From Nephrocerus scutellatus (Eukaryota > Arthropoda > Insecta > Diptera > Pipunculidae), in NCBI GenBank assembly GCA_947095585.1, contig OX352761.1, forward strand, positions 130,912,277 through 130,976,276: 64,000 bases of DNA, in the 5' to 3' direction. The translations under genes were made by a program, and so were the position numbers. Below are positions 44,192 to 56,994 of this stretch, one piece after another. Below the pieces are notes generated by a model, which saw only the letters and a list, made by a program, of their open reading frames with translations, searched no databases and was not told the DNA's origin. Position 1 is the stretch's first letter; every line of letters begins with the position of its first letter.

Positions 44192-44539
44192 CTGTTAAGA
44201 GTAGAAAATCAAAAGGAAATCGTTAATTTTAATGAAGTTCTGAGTTTTCTTGTTATTGTTCTATTATAATTGTAGTTGCGAAAGATGTTGAACATTAAAC
44301 GTTTGAACATTAAAGCATAAATGCGAGGTAACTATTGTGTGCAGGTAAATATCGTCTAGAAACACTTAATTTTTCACATTCACGGTATGGCTAAAGAAAT
44401 AATCTCTGAACCTAACATTAACAGAACGTTTACAGGTGGGATTTAAGGGCAAACTGATTTGCATTAAAAGCGACACAAGTACTTCGAGTTAATTAGTAGA
44501 GACGTGAAATGTATCTCGCTGGTAGAAGAACCGAAAAGA
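44192..44539. other. Start of the first intron seen; nothing recognised
   Basis: Short AT-rich piece upstream of the first exon found. Confidence 0.5.
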
Positions 44540-45110
44540 AAATTTAAAGAAAATTGGATTAATTTTTTTTAAAAAAACGTTGGGGCCCCAAGACCCCAGT
44601 GCCCGGTCGCAAGATTCCACGACAAACAGACAGGCCGACCGACCACTAAATGAATCAAAAAATTATTCTCCACTCCCCGTAAAGAGGTGGGTAATTGAAG
44701 GGATGTTATTAAGTGAAACAAGTAAATGTAGAGACTTTTATGTATACATCGACACGTGTGACCCTTATTTGATTGCCAATCTGTATCTGTTTTTGAGATA
44801 GGGCCTATTTCACAGTTAACCTACTATTCCATGTATCACACGCGCCACATGCGAAAACTCAAAAATGCCACTGCTTACAAAATATCAGCTCCCTAGATCG
44901 TGTGAAAGGCGGTTAAAAGAACATCAAAAAAGTTGAACGGACAGACAAATAGGCATTGTTCCACGCATCAATCGCGACTCACGACATGCATCACACGCAA
45001 GATCTCAGAAATGGCCCACGACTCTGAGCTCCACACAACATTTCAGCTCTTCAGGTCGTGTTAAAGGTGGTTAGAAAGGACCTCAAAGAAATAGAAAAAA
45101 ACTCGAAAAA
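44540..45110 (+). repeat. Dispersed repeat: INE-1-like body plus TCGTG monomers
   Basis: The first part (44560-44645) has CCCAAGACCCCAGTGCCCGG TCGCAAGATTCCACGACA and GGCCGACCGACC, like the interior of the INE-1-like copies. The second has two monomers with CCTAGATCGTGTGAAAGGCG (44892) and CAGGTCGTGTTAAAGGTGG (45052), 160 bp apart. The connecting block ACAAGTAAATGTAGAGACTT, TTATGTATACATCGACACG recurs at 61945-62005. Confidence 0.65.
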
Positions 45111-45214
45111 ATATATTAAAATATAACAGGGTACAATAGCAAAGCGCGGCAGCATTTCTATTCGCATCAGTTTTCTAACATGCTGTCCCACAGAAAGACT
45201 TAAATTTTATTTTT

Positions 45215-46385
45215 GCGAACTCATATTGTGTTTCGAAATATTGAAAACTTATTTTCAAAGTCATTGTTGTGTAGCCGAAACGGTGTGAATTTTTAAACGA
45301 AATATTGGTCTTGAAAGAGCGCCAAGCGGAGCAGCTGTAGTGAAATTTGTAAAGAAAGTTCATGAGAAAAGCTTGCTATTGGATAACAGAAGTGGTTACC
45401 GAGCTCGCGCAGGTCGCACGCCCGAGAATACTGCGGCTTTGGCCCATAGTGTGGGACAGAATCCATCGACCTCAACTCGACGCCAATCGAAACAACTGGT
45501 CATTAGTTGCACCAGTCTGAGCAGAATACTGCACAAAGACCTCGGACTATTCGCTTACTATGTCCAGATGACTCAGGAGTTGAAAGCAAATAACCATCCG
45601 CTTCGATATCAGTTCTCTGTGTGGGCTATAGACCAGCTTGATAATGACGTCGATTTTGGTCGAAAAATCATATTTTCAGACGAAGTGCATTTCCATATCA
45701 GGGGCTATGTAAACAAGTAGAACTGTCTGATTTGTGGTTCGGAACAGCCATACGTAATCGTAGAGAAGCCAATGCATCCACCAAGAGCGACAATTTTGTT
45801 TGGATTTTGGAGTGGTGGCCCCGCTGTTGGAAAAGCCGTTACCGTCAATGGCGACCGTTACAGAGCCAGCTGATTAACTTTTTATGACCTCAAATCGACG
45901 CCAGGAATGTGAACGACCTTTGGTTTCTACAAGATGGTGCCACCTGCCATACAAGCCGACTGACAATCGATCTCTTGCGCGCCAAATTTGACAACCGAAT
46001 AATCAGCCGTTTTGGAGATGTCAATTGGCCTGCGCGCAGTTGCGATTTGACGCCGATGGACTTTTTTCTATGGGGTGCCGTTAAGGATAGATGTTATGCA
46101 GACAGTCTAGAGACAGTTCCAGGTTTAAAACATCACATTGAGACTGTTATTCATGAGATGGCGCCGAAATCATCGAAAAAGTTCTTGAAAACTGGTCTCA
46201 CAAGATGGCTTACTGTTAGGCCAGCAGAGGTAGCCACATCAACGAACGAACTAGCGGACCTTTTTACGACGATCGGTTCTATGCATCGAAAGGACTCGTG
46301 TTTCACACACTGGACCAAGAATCGTCAACTCAGCAATAGGTTTAACAGACCTGCAGCTGCTACACCAACAACAACATCATGAACG
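45215..46385 (+). mobile_element. Mariner-like transposon pseudogene, catalytic domain complete
   Basis: Plus strand. N-terminal HTH is partial (GAAVVKFVKKVHEKSLLLDN, 45328-45390). Catalytic residues: FSDEVHFH (first Asp, about 45677), LQDGATCHTS (second Asp, about 45931), WPARSCDLTPMDFFLWG (third Asp, about 46050); 36 residues separate the second and third Asp. In-frame stops at 45718-45720 and near 45870 break the frame. C-terminus ends at 46382. A fly-type mariner-superfamily element, subgroup not resolved. Confidence 0.88.
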
Positions 46386-48243
46386 AAATTGTTTTTCAAC
46401 CCTAAATCGGAGACTCCAAGCTTCACAATTAAAATCTAATATCTAAAAATATAAAAATTCTCAGCTAATAATATTAACATCTAATTGATAAATAATACAT
46501 ATACCAATGCACTTAGATTGGTGCATTGCGGTTACATTAGCTTCATTGCGCATTATTATCATACCTGACCACAACTAATAATTAATTTGAAATCACCGCA
46601 TAATCTTTCAATCGAATGCGGCAGCCGGTGACACGGTCTTATGAAATTTCCTTTTACCACAGAGACATAAACCGATTCTGTTTAAATTGATTGCTATTTT
46701 GACCAGATTTTAACGTTTTTCGACTAAAGTCGCCTTCTTTTTGTTTGGGAAGTTGCAATATTTCCTAGATACGGAGCTTTTCTGTACATTTGCACCGATT
46801 GCAATTAGTTGAGAGTAAAGTCAGTCGTTGTGGCCGGCTTTTTATCAGAGCTGTAACAATAGCTACGAAAACACAATTACGATAAAGGCAATCAGTGTAA
46901 CAAACTAAATAATTAATTACTTAGCACAAGGTATTCTACTGCATTAAAGATTGCTCCGCTCCGTTAGATTCTTCCACAAATGGCCATTTACAAATTTGCA
47001 GCAACAATTTGAGAGAATTTGAGTACCCACATGATATAAAACAAAAAGGATGATCACAAAGGAACAAAAAATGAATGAAGGACTCAGTCAGTGGTGAAAT
47101 TGTCTGCCATGAAACAGTCAAGAAGTATTTCTAAAAGTATGAAATAGTAGATGACAAAAGAGCTTGTGGCAAAAATCGATCATTATATGAGAAAACATGA
47201 CAGCCAGAAAGGCGGAAAGACGTGAAAGGACATAAGCTGTTGTGCTCAACTAAACTTAAAGTTGCCTGCAACAGAGTTTATTTGTATACATAATGTTAAC
47301 ATAGTTGTATGTGTAGAACAAGAAAGGATAATTTATTTTTAACGGCACAAGGGATATTTATAAATTTTTCTTTGTTTAGCTCCAATTTATTTTTTGCATT
47401 TTATGTGCTATCTCTCCTGCCAACATTAAGTTAAGTAGAAGTTGCGAACGATTAAACGGCCGAATTTGCACAGGTGAAGGAACGTAGTCCCTCGTGGATA
47501 CCATCGGGAAAATGAAAGAAAAAAGAGGAATTTGTGCACAAAACAGAAGTCATACGTATTGTTATGGGTAAAATGCTCGACTTAGTTGCATTTAGGCGAA
47601 AGAATCGTTTTAATTTTTGGTAATTAACGCTTTAGTGCAAAAGTTCGTGTAATTAAAAGTACTTTGGATTAGTTTCTAAAAATGGGATTGGAAGGATGTT
47701 AATGGGTCCGGCAGAAAATTGGTTTAATTTATCCTACTCTAGAAGCCATTGTAGCATTTTTTGCTAATGGATAAAATAATGAGAGTTAAGTTGGCGCAGT
47801 ACCTGGTCAGTATGAACTACGAAATATTCGACCGTAACCTTATTATTATAGAGATTTTGTATTATTTCGTCCTAAATTAAATTAAGACGAGTTAGAGAAA
47901 TCATGAAACCGTTTGCATGCTATGTTTTTCATTGAGTTTTTAACAAATGTGACTCCAAGCACAAAACGATTATCTTATTGTAGCATTGCAAATGTTGTAA
48001 GTGTTTTAGTTAAATAAAAGGAATACGTATTTACTTATTATAACTCTGCTTATAACTAAGAAGAAAAGTTGGACGGAACGACGGATAAGCAGAGCAAATA
48101 CCTAGACTATGCTGATGATGTCTGGGTACTCCCTCATACGATGACGTACAACAAATGGGTGAGGATGAGGCACATATTTTAGGGCAGATGATTAACAAAA
48201 AATACAATAAAGAAAATACTTAACCAGGCAATACAAATAGGAA
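46386..48243. other. Intron, nothing recognised
   Basis: AT-rich; no ORF, repeat match or exon-like signal. I looked for CASK L27 exons here on the minus strand and saw none. Confidence 0.5.
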
Positions 48244-48429
48244 TTGCTGATTGCTGGACTTCCAATACCTTGTAAAACGGAAATGCATTCAATATTGAGT
48301 TCATTTAACTCAAATAAAGTTCCCGCTGGTGATGGAATTCGGAATAAAGATATTAAATTCAACGCTGGTGTGTTTGCACCGCTAATAACAAAAAGTTGGA
48401 AGTACATGAGTACTGGAATGTTGTTTTAG
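48244..48429 (+). mobile_element. Short RT fragment from another LINE
   Basis: Frame reads EMHSILSSFNSNKVPAGDGI RNKDIKFNAGVFAPLI, the K.P..DGI block of non-LTR reverse transcriptases. Nothing else of the element is visible. Confidence 0.55.
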
Positions 48430-48580
48430 CAAGTAGAGGAACTGGACAAGATGGCGTGAGTCATTAGCATTTCAAAAGTTTTCCAAAATAAGTCCAACAT
48501 TTTCAGGATTTTCTGGCCGAACATAATCTCAAATTAACAGGTTTACCAGAGAAAAAGGCTAGTAACCTAAACAATCCGTT

Positions 48581-50525
48581 CTAAATGTTAAAAGTTATTG
48601 CAAAACACTTATCGGCATCATATTTGGCTCTACAACCGGGGTCCGGCCCTGGCCTCCCGCAAAAAGTCTCTCCACTGGTCTTGATTTTGATCATCCAGTT
48701 TTGCATCCCTAAAGTCTGGGTGTCCTGGTCTACGCCATCCTTCATGCATAGGCTTGGCAAGCCTCGCTTTCGTGTTCCATAAATCCTACCGCAAAGGACT
48801 TTCCGAGCAGGATCCTCTTCGCTCATGCAAGCTAGGTGTCCTGTCCACCGGAGCCTACCGAGCTTAATTCTTTTCATGATGTTGACATCGCGGTAACGCT
48901 CGTAGATCTCATCATTATAGAGTCTCCAGAATCTTCCTTCCTCACATACGGGGCCAACAATTCTCCGTAATACTTTACTCTCGAACGTGGCTAAGATGTA
49001 AAAATGCTTTTTGCTAAGCACCCACGTCTCGGATCCATATGTAAGTACTGGTATGACCATTGTCTTATATACCAGCAGCTTGGATGTTTTGGTTAAGTTC
49101 CTGGATTTCAACAGCCTTGATGGACTATAGTTGGCTTTGTTGTCACCATGTTCTTTTTTTTGTTCTCATTTATGTGCAGCCACAGATTTCGTGCCGCCTG
49201 CTCGATCTAGATATAAGCTTCCTGTACAGATTTTGGGATTCTACCAACGATGTTAATATCGTCTGCGTAAGCCAGTATCTTAATGGACTTTAGAGGATTG
49301 ATCCTCTTGCCGTTACGTCAGGGTCTCGGATCAACACCAGGTTGAAGAGGCCAGTCCATCCATTTGTCGGAGCCTGTTATAGATGTTGAATGGGCTTGAT
49401 AGCGACCTGGATATTTTTACTTGGCTTATAACATTGGTCATGGTCGTGTCAGTTTATTTGGGATGCCGAGTTCACGGACGAGATTCTTCTCCCATCAGCT
49501 GCTTTCTTTTGCCGGTGAACTGTTTTTTCATATCTTCTAAGCTCTTTATATTCATCTTGGCGTACCCGCGTTCTATAAGATTGTTGCATTGCTTGGTACG
49601 CAACATTCTTACGTTCAGTCGCTAGCTTACATTCGTCATCGAACCAGTCGTTCCGATCTCTACGACTACTACCTAAAATGGAGTCAGCAGTACTAATGAC
49701 AGTATTCTTAAGGCGTGTCCATCTCTCTTCCACGTCCGAGTTCTCAGCCCTAGTACTTACTTTCCCTGCATTTATGGCGAGTCTTATCGCTTACTTGTTT
49801 CTTCTCGTACTTGTTTCTGGTCTTTTCGTTGCAAAACGCAGCCATACAATCCGCGCTCGGAGCACCATACGAACAAGATATTGGTCGGTCCGAGTCGACG
49901 TTGGCACCTCGGTACATTCGTACCGTGATCAGATTCGGGTTGTGGCTGCGGTCTATCAACACATGGTCTCTGGTTGTGAGTGGCTCCATCAGGAGATACC
50001 CGGGTGGCTTTGTGGATATTTTTATGTGCAAACCTTGTACTCAGAACGATTAAATTATTGCTAACTGTCATCTCTATGACTCGTTGTCCATTGTCATTAG
50101 TGCACCGTGTTAGCTATGGGTGCCAATGTACTGCTTGAATACTGGCTCCCTACCTATTGTAGCATTCATATTCCCAAAATGATTTTTACATCATACTGAG
50201 GGCATGCATGGAGTTCCCGTTCGACTGATTCAAAGAATTCTTCTTTTTCGTCATCTAGGGAATCATCTGTAGGTGCGTGAACGTTTATGAGGCTTATCTG
50301 CCCCGCACGCGAAGTGTGCATAGCCGTTCATTTATTGCTTTAAAGCCGATAAGGGTGGGTTTCATTCATTGACTAGAAACCCCACCCCGAGCACATGATG
50401 CCTTCAATGACAGCTGTACTATATGTCATATTCTGATTTTTGTAAGACACCATTCCCCGTCTACCGCATCTCCTGGATTGCTGTTATATTAGCTTTATAT
50501 TTGTACAGGGTATCGGCCAAACACT
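48581..50525 (-). mobile_element. RTE-like LINE copy (internal RT deletion)
   Basis: The 3' end is at about 48614 (ATCATATTTGGCTCTACAAC on plus). An intact 176-codon C-terminal frame (49111-48581) reads [40 protein letters not shown]. The YADD region near 49250-49290 is broken, and RT blocks between 49440 and 49500 are deleted. The endonuclease lies at 50525-49800 (VLIDRSHNPNLITVRMYRGA). 5' end near 50520. Confidence 0.87.
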
Positions 50526-52509
50526 TATAACGTTCTATAATTGGCGAATTTTTTAAACTTTTTCTGCACTTTTCAATGGAGCTATACTCAATCGCTTCTC
50601 ATCAAACTTTTCCACACAAATTGCTTCCTAAGACTTCATTATTAGCTTTTTAGACCAAATGTTTTTCTCTCACAATTCTCAACGATTACGTTCAACAGCT
50701 TTTGTTAGAGTTTTCTTTTTAACTGCAAACAAAATTTTCAGTAAATTGCCGAGCATTAACGAAAGGACTTCTTTGCCGATGGAATCACGTCACGTCCATC
50801 CAACTATGGAACTGAAAAAAAGCTCGTAATTGCACAGAGCAAAGAAGGATAAAGCAATCGAGCAAAAAACAAAAAACAAGTTGTTTTGTGTTTTTTCTTT
50901 TATAGCTCGTCAACACAATTGGAGATATTGGGATACGATTGCCAAGTCAATTCTAAATCCATTTACATTTTCCGTGACTACTTGAGTGCGGAGTCCATCT
51001 CCATTCGATTGCGACAAAAGCTATCTGAATAACAAATGCAAATCTTCGCAGATGCACTTTTTTTTGTATTCAACTTTTTCAGTGCTCTCACAATATACCT
51101 GAATTAGAAATTTAAATGAATACGAAAAGCCAAAACAGTTGACAATGCCAATCTGCACCTTTCATTCATTGGAGCGCAAAGCTCTTGGTATCTCGCCATG
51201 TGAATGTGAAACAGAGAACGTGAAGGAAACCTTTTAAAGCATTTTTAAATTCCAAAGGCAAAAAAATAAGAGGAATCCTTTTTGCATCCTTTGCATGATT
51301 GCATGTACCTACTCAGATGCTGTTAGATACTCGTATCATCGGAGCATCGCTGTGTTTCAATCTTTTGCGATTTGTCTGCAGCAGACAATATCGAAGCAAA
51401 TAACTCGTGCATTGCATTCTTATGCGTGGAAGTGGTTTGCAACGGTGTTTTTTATTTCTTCGTTAAATCGGTTTTGGTTTCTGCGTTAAGCATGAAAAAG
51501 ATACTAAAGCTTACTTGTGCCTGTGGTGTTAAGTTTATGCATAACAATTTCGTTCCCAGAGTAGTGTACATGCCCCATGTGGCATAATATACCGCATACC
51601 GTCGTAGGTACTTTACGAAGTGACGTGGCGTGTGAAAATTCAATTACGTTCGTCTGCTCCTTCCAGCAATCGACCAACATCGCTAAGTGTTTACTCTTGC
51701 ATCTGAGCTAAAATGGGACGAATCGGAAGATATAATTTTTGGAGTTAACGACGACGGGACTTGAATGTGGTTTTATAACTTTTGCAACTTATCAAGTATG
51801 AGGTAGTATTGCAATATTTAGGTATCCTTTTCGGAATTCTTTCACATCAAAAGTGAGTTGGAATACCTTTTGGGAATTTTATTGGAAATTTGTCTAAATT
51901 AAAAGTTTTTTATTTTCGGAAAACTTTTTAGTTTATTTGGTTCTTTAACTCTTTAACCAAATATTGATGTTTAAACAAACAAACATATTTGCGGATTACA
52001 AATATTTTAAATCAACTCTTTTATGGGAGCAATTCAATTGCGGGCTTCTGCTATCTAAGCTAGTTGGAATTTCGGAAGAAGTCTTGTTACAAATAATTAT
52101 TTTTAATTTTGTTTATTTTCGTACTTTTCTTTTGTTATCGATTTGTTTTTCAACTTTATATGCTTAACATTGATCATAAAACTTAATTTATAACTATATA
52201 GTATACCATTATCAATAACTAACTAATATAACTACGGATTATAGGGAGAGGAGAAAGAGAGGCCGGCTTAGGTCGAGTAGATGGGCTTGTGTACTAGCAA
52301 AAACGTCGGTTGACGACAGGCCAATATCCTCAATACGTACCGTTTGGTGAATACCAACAAAAGGCGATTGCGATGATCACGCATGGTGCAATGACTACGC
52401 ATTAAGGAGTCCAGAGATAAATAATGCCAAGAATGCTCCACATGGCGGTATTTGGACCTGTTGAGACCCACGATGGAGCGGCAACCGCTTAATGGGATCA
52501 TTTTACGGG
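50526..52509. other. Intron, unassigned; GC-richer patch 52255-52500
   Basis: 50526-52250 is AT-rich without recognisable content. 52268-52501 has a 77-codon minus frame (RSKYRHVEHSWHYLSLDSLM) of unknown origin, possibly a tail of the adjoining LINE or another TE. Confidence 0.4.
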
Positions 52510-54230
52510 AAGTACATGATATTTTCGGATTATCTTCTTCTTATTTCTTTCCTTTACTCCGCGAGGGAACATAGGACTTCTACAAATGCTCGCAATCGAA
52601 CTCGATTTAACACCTGAGCTTTCAAGAGACGCCACTCTGTGATCTTGCTTCCTCTTCTATTGTCCTTTTCCATGTCTTGCTAGGACGGCCAACTCGGCGG
52701 CTTCCTTGTGGATTCCAATCGAGCACTAGTTTCGTAATATCGTTCGCTGTCTTTTTAAAAGTGTGGCCAATCCAGCTCCATTTTCGTCGTCTGATGGTGA
52801 TCGCGATTGCTTCCTGCTACGTTACTCTCCACAAGTCTTTATTGGTGATAATGTCCGGACTTCTTATTCTCAGTATCCGCCTTAAGCACTTGTTGACGAA
52901 GACTTGGAGGCGCGTCGCAATTGACTCTGCGACTTTCCACGTTTCGCAGCCATACAAGAGTACTGAGAAAACGTTAGCTCTGAATATCGTTAGCTTCAGA
53001 TTCCGGGAGATTTGCGATGAGTTCCAGATATTATTTAGCATAATAATGAGTGTCGCGCCTTGTTTACACGAGAGCACACATCCGAGTCAGCACCACCATT
53101 TTTTGACATTCAGCTTCCCTAGTAACAAAACTTATAGACTTCCACTATCTGGTGTCCGTCAATCGAAAGATCAATTCATGTTCCACTAGCGTTAACGCGA
53201 AATAGTTTTGTTTTTGACACGTTCAGTGGTTGGTTTTACTTTGTTAGCGTAGAATTCTAGTGAGTTTAATTTTCGCTCCATGTCACCTAGCGATTGTGAT
53301 AGGAGACATATATAATTGGAATAGTCCATGTCTTCTAGGCGATGAAAAACATTCCATGGCAAACCCAGTCGATGACAATTGTAAAAAGCAATTATGAGAG
53401 GTTGCAACCTTGCTTGACTCCCGAGTAGATGTTCAAAGGTGAGGCAAGATGACCGTTATGAATGACGCGGCATTTTGAGTCGCGCTGCTTGATGATGCGG
53501 ATGAGTTTTTCCGGAACACCATAGCTAGACAAAATCTGCCACATCATGTTTCGGCCCATGCTATCAAAAGCGTGTTTAAAATCTAAAAAACAATATACAG
53601 AGGAGAGCGATACTCTACTGACTGTTCAACGATTATATGACGGGTGTTAATTTGATAAGTACAAGAACGGTTTAGGCGAAATCCTGCTTGTTCATTTCTA
53701 AAAATTGGCTCTAACGCATTCCGTAAGCGCCTAGCTATTATAGAGGAGATCTCTTTGTTTATCGTGTTTAGCAGGGTAAGTCCTCTCCAGTTTACGCAAT
53801 GTTCGCGTAGTTAACTCGACATCGGCTTGAATGAGTTCTGCGTAGATGTTGTCATTGCCTGCTGCTTTACCTGATTGCAGTGAACGAATTGTTGTCCTTA
53901 TCTCATCCAACGAAGGAGTAGCGACGCTGATGTTAAGTAGCCTATTAGGGTGCGCATGTGGGTTGATGGACGTGCCTTGCGAAGTACAATTCAGAACATT
54001 CTTAAAATGTAACATAAAATGGTTGAGGCTGCTTCCGTATACGCATTTACTGTTTTCTCCCATTTAGACTCTATGGTTTGGGGCTGTATCTCAGAGAGTG
54101 ACTGTTGTATGCGGGATACATATTGCAGTTTCACATCTGGGTCTTTTAGTGCTGCTACAGCTGGCTTTCTCGTTGTTTGACTTCGTGTGGTTGAGCGGAC
54201 CGCGAGCTTCAAGCGAGCCTTAGTTTAAAC
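52510..54230 (-). mobile_element. Non-LTR retrotransposon of a fourth family
   Basis: Minus strand, order 5' to 3': QYVSRIQQSLSEIQP and WEKTVNAYTEAAST (54212-54000), EIRTTIRSLQSGKAAGNDNI, YAELIQADVE (53930-53820), RT body with DFKHAFDSMGRNMMWQIL-like sequence (about 53580-53520) and CRVIHNGHLAS (about 53470), then YGCETWKVAESIATRLQVFV, NKCLRRILRIRSPDIITNKD (52960-52830). Frames are broken between blocks. It resembles RTE/CR1-type elements with a CETW C-terminal domain; clade not fixed. Confidence 0.8.
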
Positions 54231-54479
54231 CGTAGTCTTTAGAAAAGTAATACAAGTAATTCAATGCTAAGTGTAAGTGTAGAATGCTATGTCAATTTTG
54301 CCGAGAGGTCATATTGGACATAAAAACACTATACTGTAGTACTGGGGTCATTATAGTCTCTTGTGAACGCCAAAGACGCAAGGATTATTTTCCCACTTCT
54401 ACCATAACATAAAACGACAAAATGGAAAGCAGTTGTAAAATAACTTTTAAATTTTTATCGGTTGTCGAAGCTCAGCTGC

Positions 54480-55260
54480 CTCGCAGCCTGAGCCCCCTGT
54501 AGCAAAGCTCATTTGAACCCCCAGATACATTTCTTTTATGTTGGCACACGCTCAAATGATGCGCTCGATGCAAAGCAAGGTATCAAAGTTATAAATGGAG
54601 ATATCTATGTGCATGCATTTTAATTGTCTGTGGATCATAGTGGTACGGAAACGTAGAGCTTGGCAAAGCATTCCACATTTATGTAGTACGACTGAAAAAA
54701 GAATTTCTAAGCTTAACAGTACGTCCAAAGATCGGCATGAGGATAAACTGATGAACATTTAAAGCGCCACGAGAGTTGCGGTAAAAAGCAACTGAATATT
54801 TTCCAAGACGGAAAAACTGTATGACAGCGAAAGGCAGTGTTAGGAAACCTAGACGCTTCGAAGCATTTTTGGCGACGACGAATATGTGGTCATTTTAACG
54901 AAGCTTTTAATTGACGTACATACCTATAGTTGTGAGTTTTTCGGTTTCCTTATGTATAATGGCTGGATGAAACTATTTCGTTTTGACGACAGAAGACAGT
55001 ATTGGGTTTTAAACTCGACTCTATTGTGTTTTCTCCACTTTGTTATGTGTGCAGGTCAGAATTTACCACGCTTAACATACGCCGGTATTATAGTACAGAA
55101 GGTTCAGATCCCACCTGGGAACATGTATGAGATGTTAAACATTCAGTCGTGAGCGAAAGAATTTATTGGATTAGAAGTTGCAGACAGAAGAACATTACTG
55201 AATATATAAGAAATAGTGTCTGAGACAAAACTACAACTTTATTCTTGGCTTTCCAAGTGC
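54480..55260 (-). mobile_element. Jockey/CR1-like LINE fragment (3' half)
   Basis: GTGGATCATAGTGG, CAGTACGTCCAAAGATCGGC, GATAAACTGATGAACATTTA and ACAGAAGACAGTATTGGGTT match 17305-17900 block by block. Frames destroyed. Upstream boundary near 55260. Confidence 0.78.
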
Positions 55261-56400
55261 TCCCACTGTGCATGTTACCGAAAGCGCTGTTCAAAATTTA
55301 AGTCACAAGGAGAATTTCCGCTGGCAAAAGTAATTCATTTCCTCAAAATATGTACATCCTAAATTGCATAGAATTTACATTTCCATTTTCATTGTTGAAG
55401 GAGCATACACTTAAAAAGACACTGACTTCAGGCAAATATTTCGGAACTGCAAAGGAAAAAAGCACAAGGATGAAAAACTTGCAAAAGTGGTTTAGAACTG
55501 ATGTTGGGAAAGGACTTTTTTTCCTCTTGTTCGGTGTTGTTACGCTGAGTACACCGCGCTGCATACTTTGCCACTCTGTAAAGGACGTTGATTCGAAAAT
55601 TGTCTCTGAGTTAATTTATCATTCATCTCCCTCGATGTGCGCGCATTTTACGCTTGCTGAAGTCAAAGGCGAATTAGTAGGGACATTATATTTATGCTCT
55701 TTCTTCCCAACATCGTCTACCCAACAGGAAATAAGAATAAGTGGCAAAAACATAAAACGAAAAATTACAACTAAAACATTGTCATTCCCTACGTTAACAT
55801 CTTAAAACTTAAATAAATAAGTGGTTTCTTATGTTGTTGCAGAAGATAGTGACTGGTGCAGATGAACGGGATAGGGTGTGTCATTTGATAGCGAAATTTT
55901 GTAGGCAATACACCATTGAAGTTATTCTTACAGAGATATTAAACCTTTGGTAGAGCATTTAGAATTTTGCTAGCAATAGCGTTTTGGCAGAAAAAAGGAC
56001 AAAATCTGTATATTTTAGGTATTTTTGCAAGAACATACTTTCGAGCTTTTGTTGTTGGTGTTTATAGACACAAGAGTTTGTGTGATAAAGTTAGTGCCAT
56101 TGGGCAAAGAGTACGCACAATTGTCTATTCATCCCATTTCGGAATAACGCTGTTAAACTGTTAAGAAGTACCTGTATGCAAATACGTACAATTTTCTTCC
56201 TTTTTGTAATGCACTCCTAACATAGTTGAACATTGTTCTCTCTGCTTCATTGCCCCTTATATTTAGCATGTTATTGCTGTAGTCGTTCTAAGACTTTCCA
56301 TTTGTGAAATTTATCAGAAAGTTTGGCAAAAGAAATATAGCCTTTTAGTTAAGTTGTTTTTATCCATTCGCCAGTCACACTGACATACTGATTGAGCATG
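55261..56400. other. Intron with a 151-codon plus-strand ORF (55350-55805)
   Basis: The ORF reads KEKSTRMKNLQKWFRTDVGK, SELIYHSSPSMCAHFTLAEV, with one hydrophobic stretch (GLFFLLFGVVTL). It is the longest unexplained plus ORF in the window but has no recognised domain, and overlaps an open minus frame. Rest is AT-rich. Confidence 0.3.
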
Positions 56401-56404
56401 CACG

Positions 56405-56830
56405 CAGTCACAGTGGAGACCGCTACTAGAACATGTTGACTGACTATTTTTTGGATAAATTGGAAGAAGTTGACTTGGAGCAGATTTGGCTTCTCAAGAT
56501 GGCGCTCATGTTATACAGCTGGCCAAAAAATCAAGTTATTGAAGTTAAAAGTTGATGACTGCGTTATCTTCAGAAATGGACCAGTCTATTGGCAGCCTCG
56601 TTCATGTAGTTTGTAGTTTATTATTTGGAGCTGTGTCAATTCCGCGATCTATGCCAATAAAACAGAGACTTAAGACAACCTTATAACCAACATCGAACCC
56701 GATGTTGCCGGCATGTCGCCCGATTTATGAGAAGAAGACATGATAGATTGTACTTTAACCTGATATAAATGTTTGTCGTATATCAAACATGTATTCTAAA
56801 AAACTACCCTAATGAACTAACCATTATATT
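56405..56830 (+). mobile_element. Mariner-like transposase remnant
   Basis: Frame-shifted fragments: an SQDGAHVIQLAKKSSY-like second-Asp block near 56490-56540, VDDCVIFRNGPVYWQPRSC (56555-56610) and YANKTET near 56650. Only the second half of the catalytic domain is left. Confidence 0.6.
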
Positions 56831-56994
56831 GACCTCGACTTCCTCTTCCTGGTGTTCTACTCAATAAACTCAAAGATTTACTGAGATAATCCCGAATGGG
56901 ATGACGTTGGTGAGTACTTCGCAGGTTGATGTTAATTACTCAATACCAATATTTTCGTTTGTAGGTATTTTATTAGCTAAAACTGAAATGATAG

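Noticed and set aside
46505..46527. Hairpin CAATGCAC/GTGCATTG as a terminator or microRNA
   Set aside because: An 8-bp stem with no further pairing is expected by chance at this scale.
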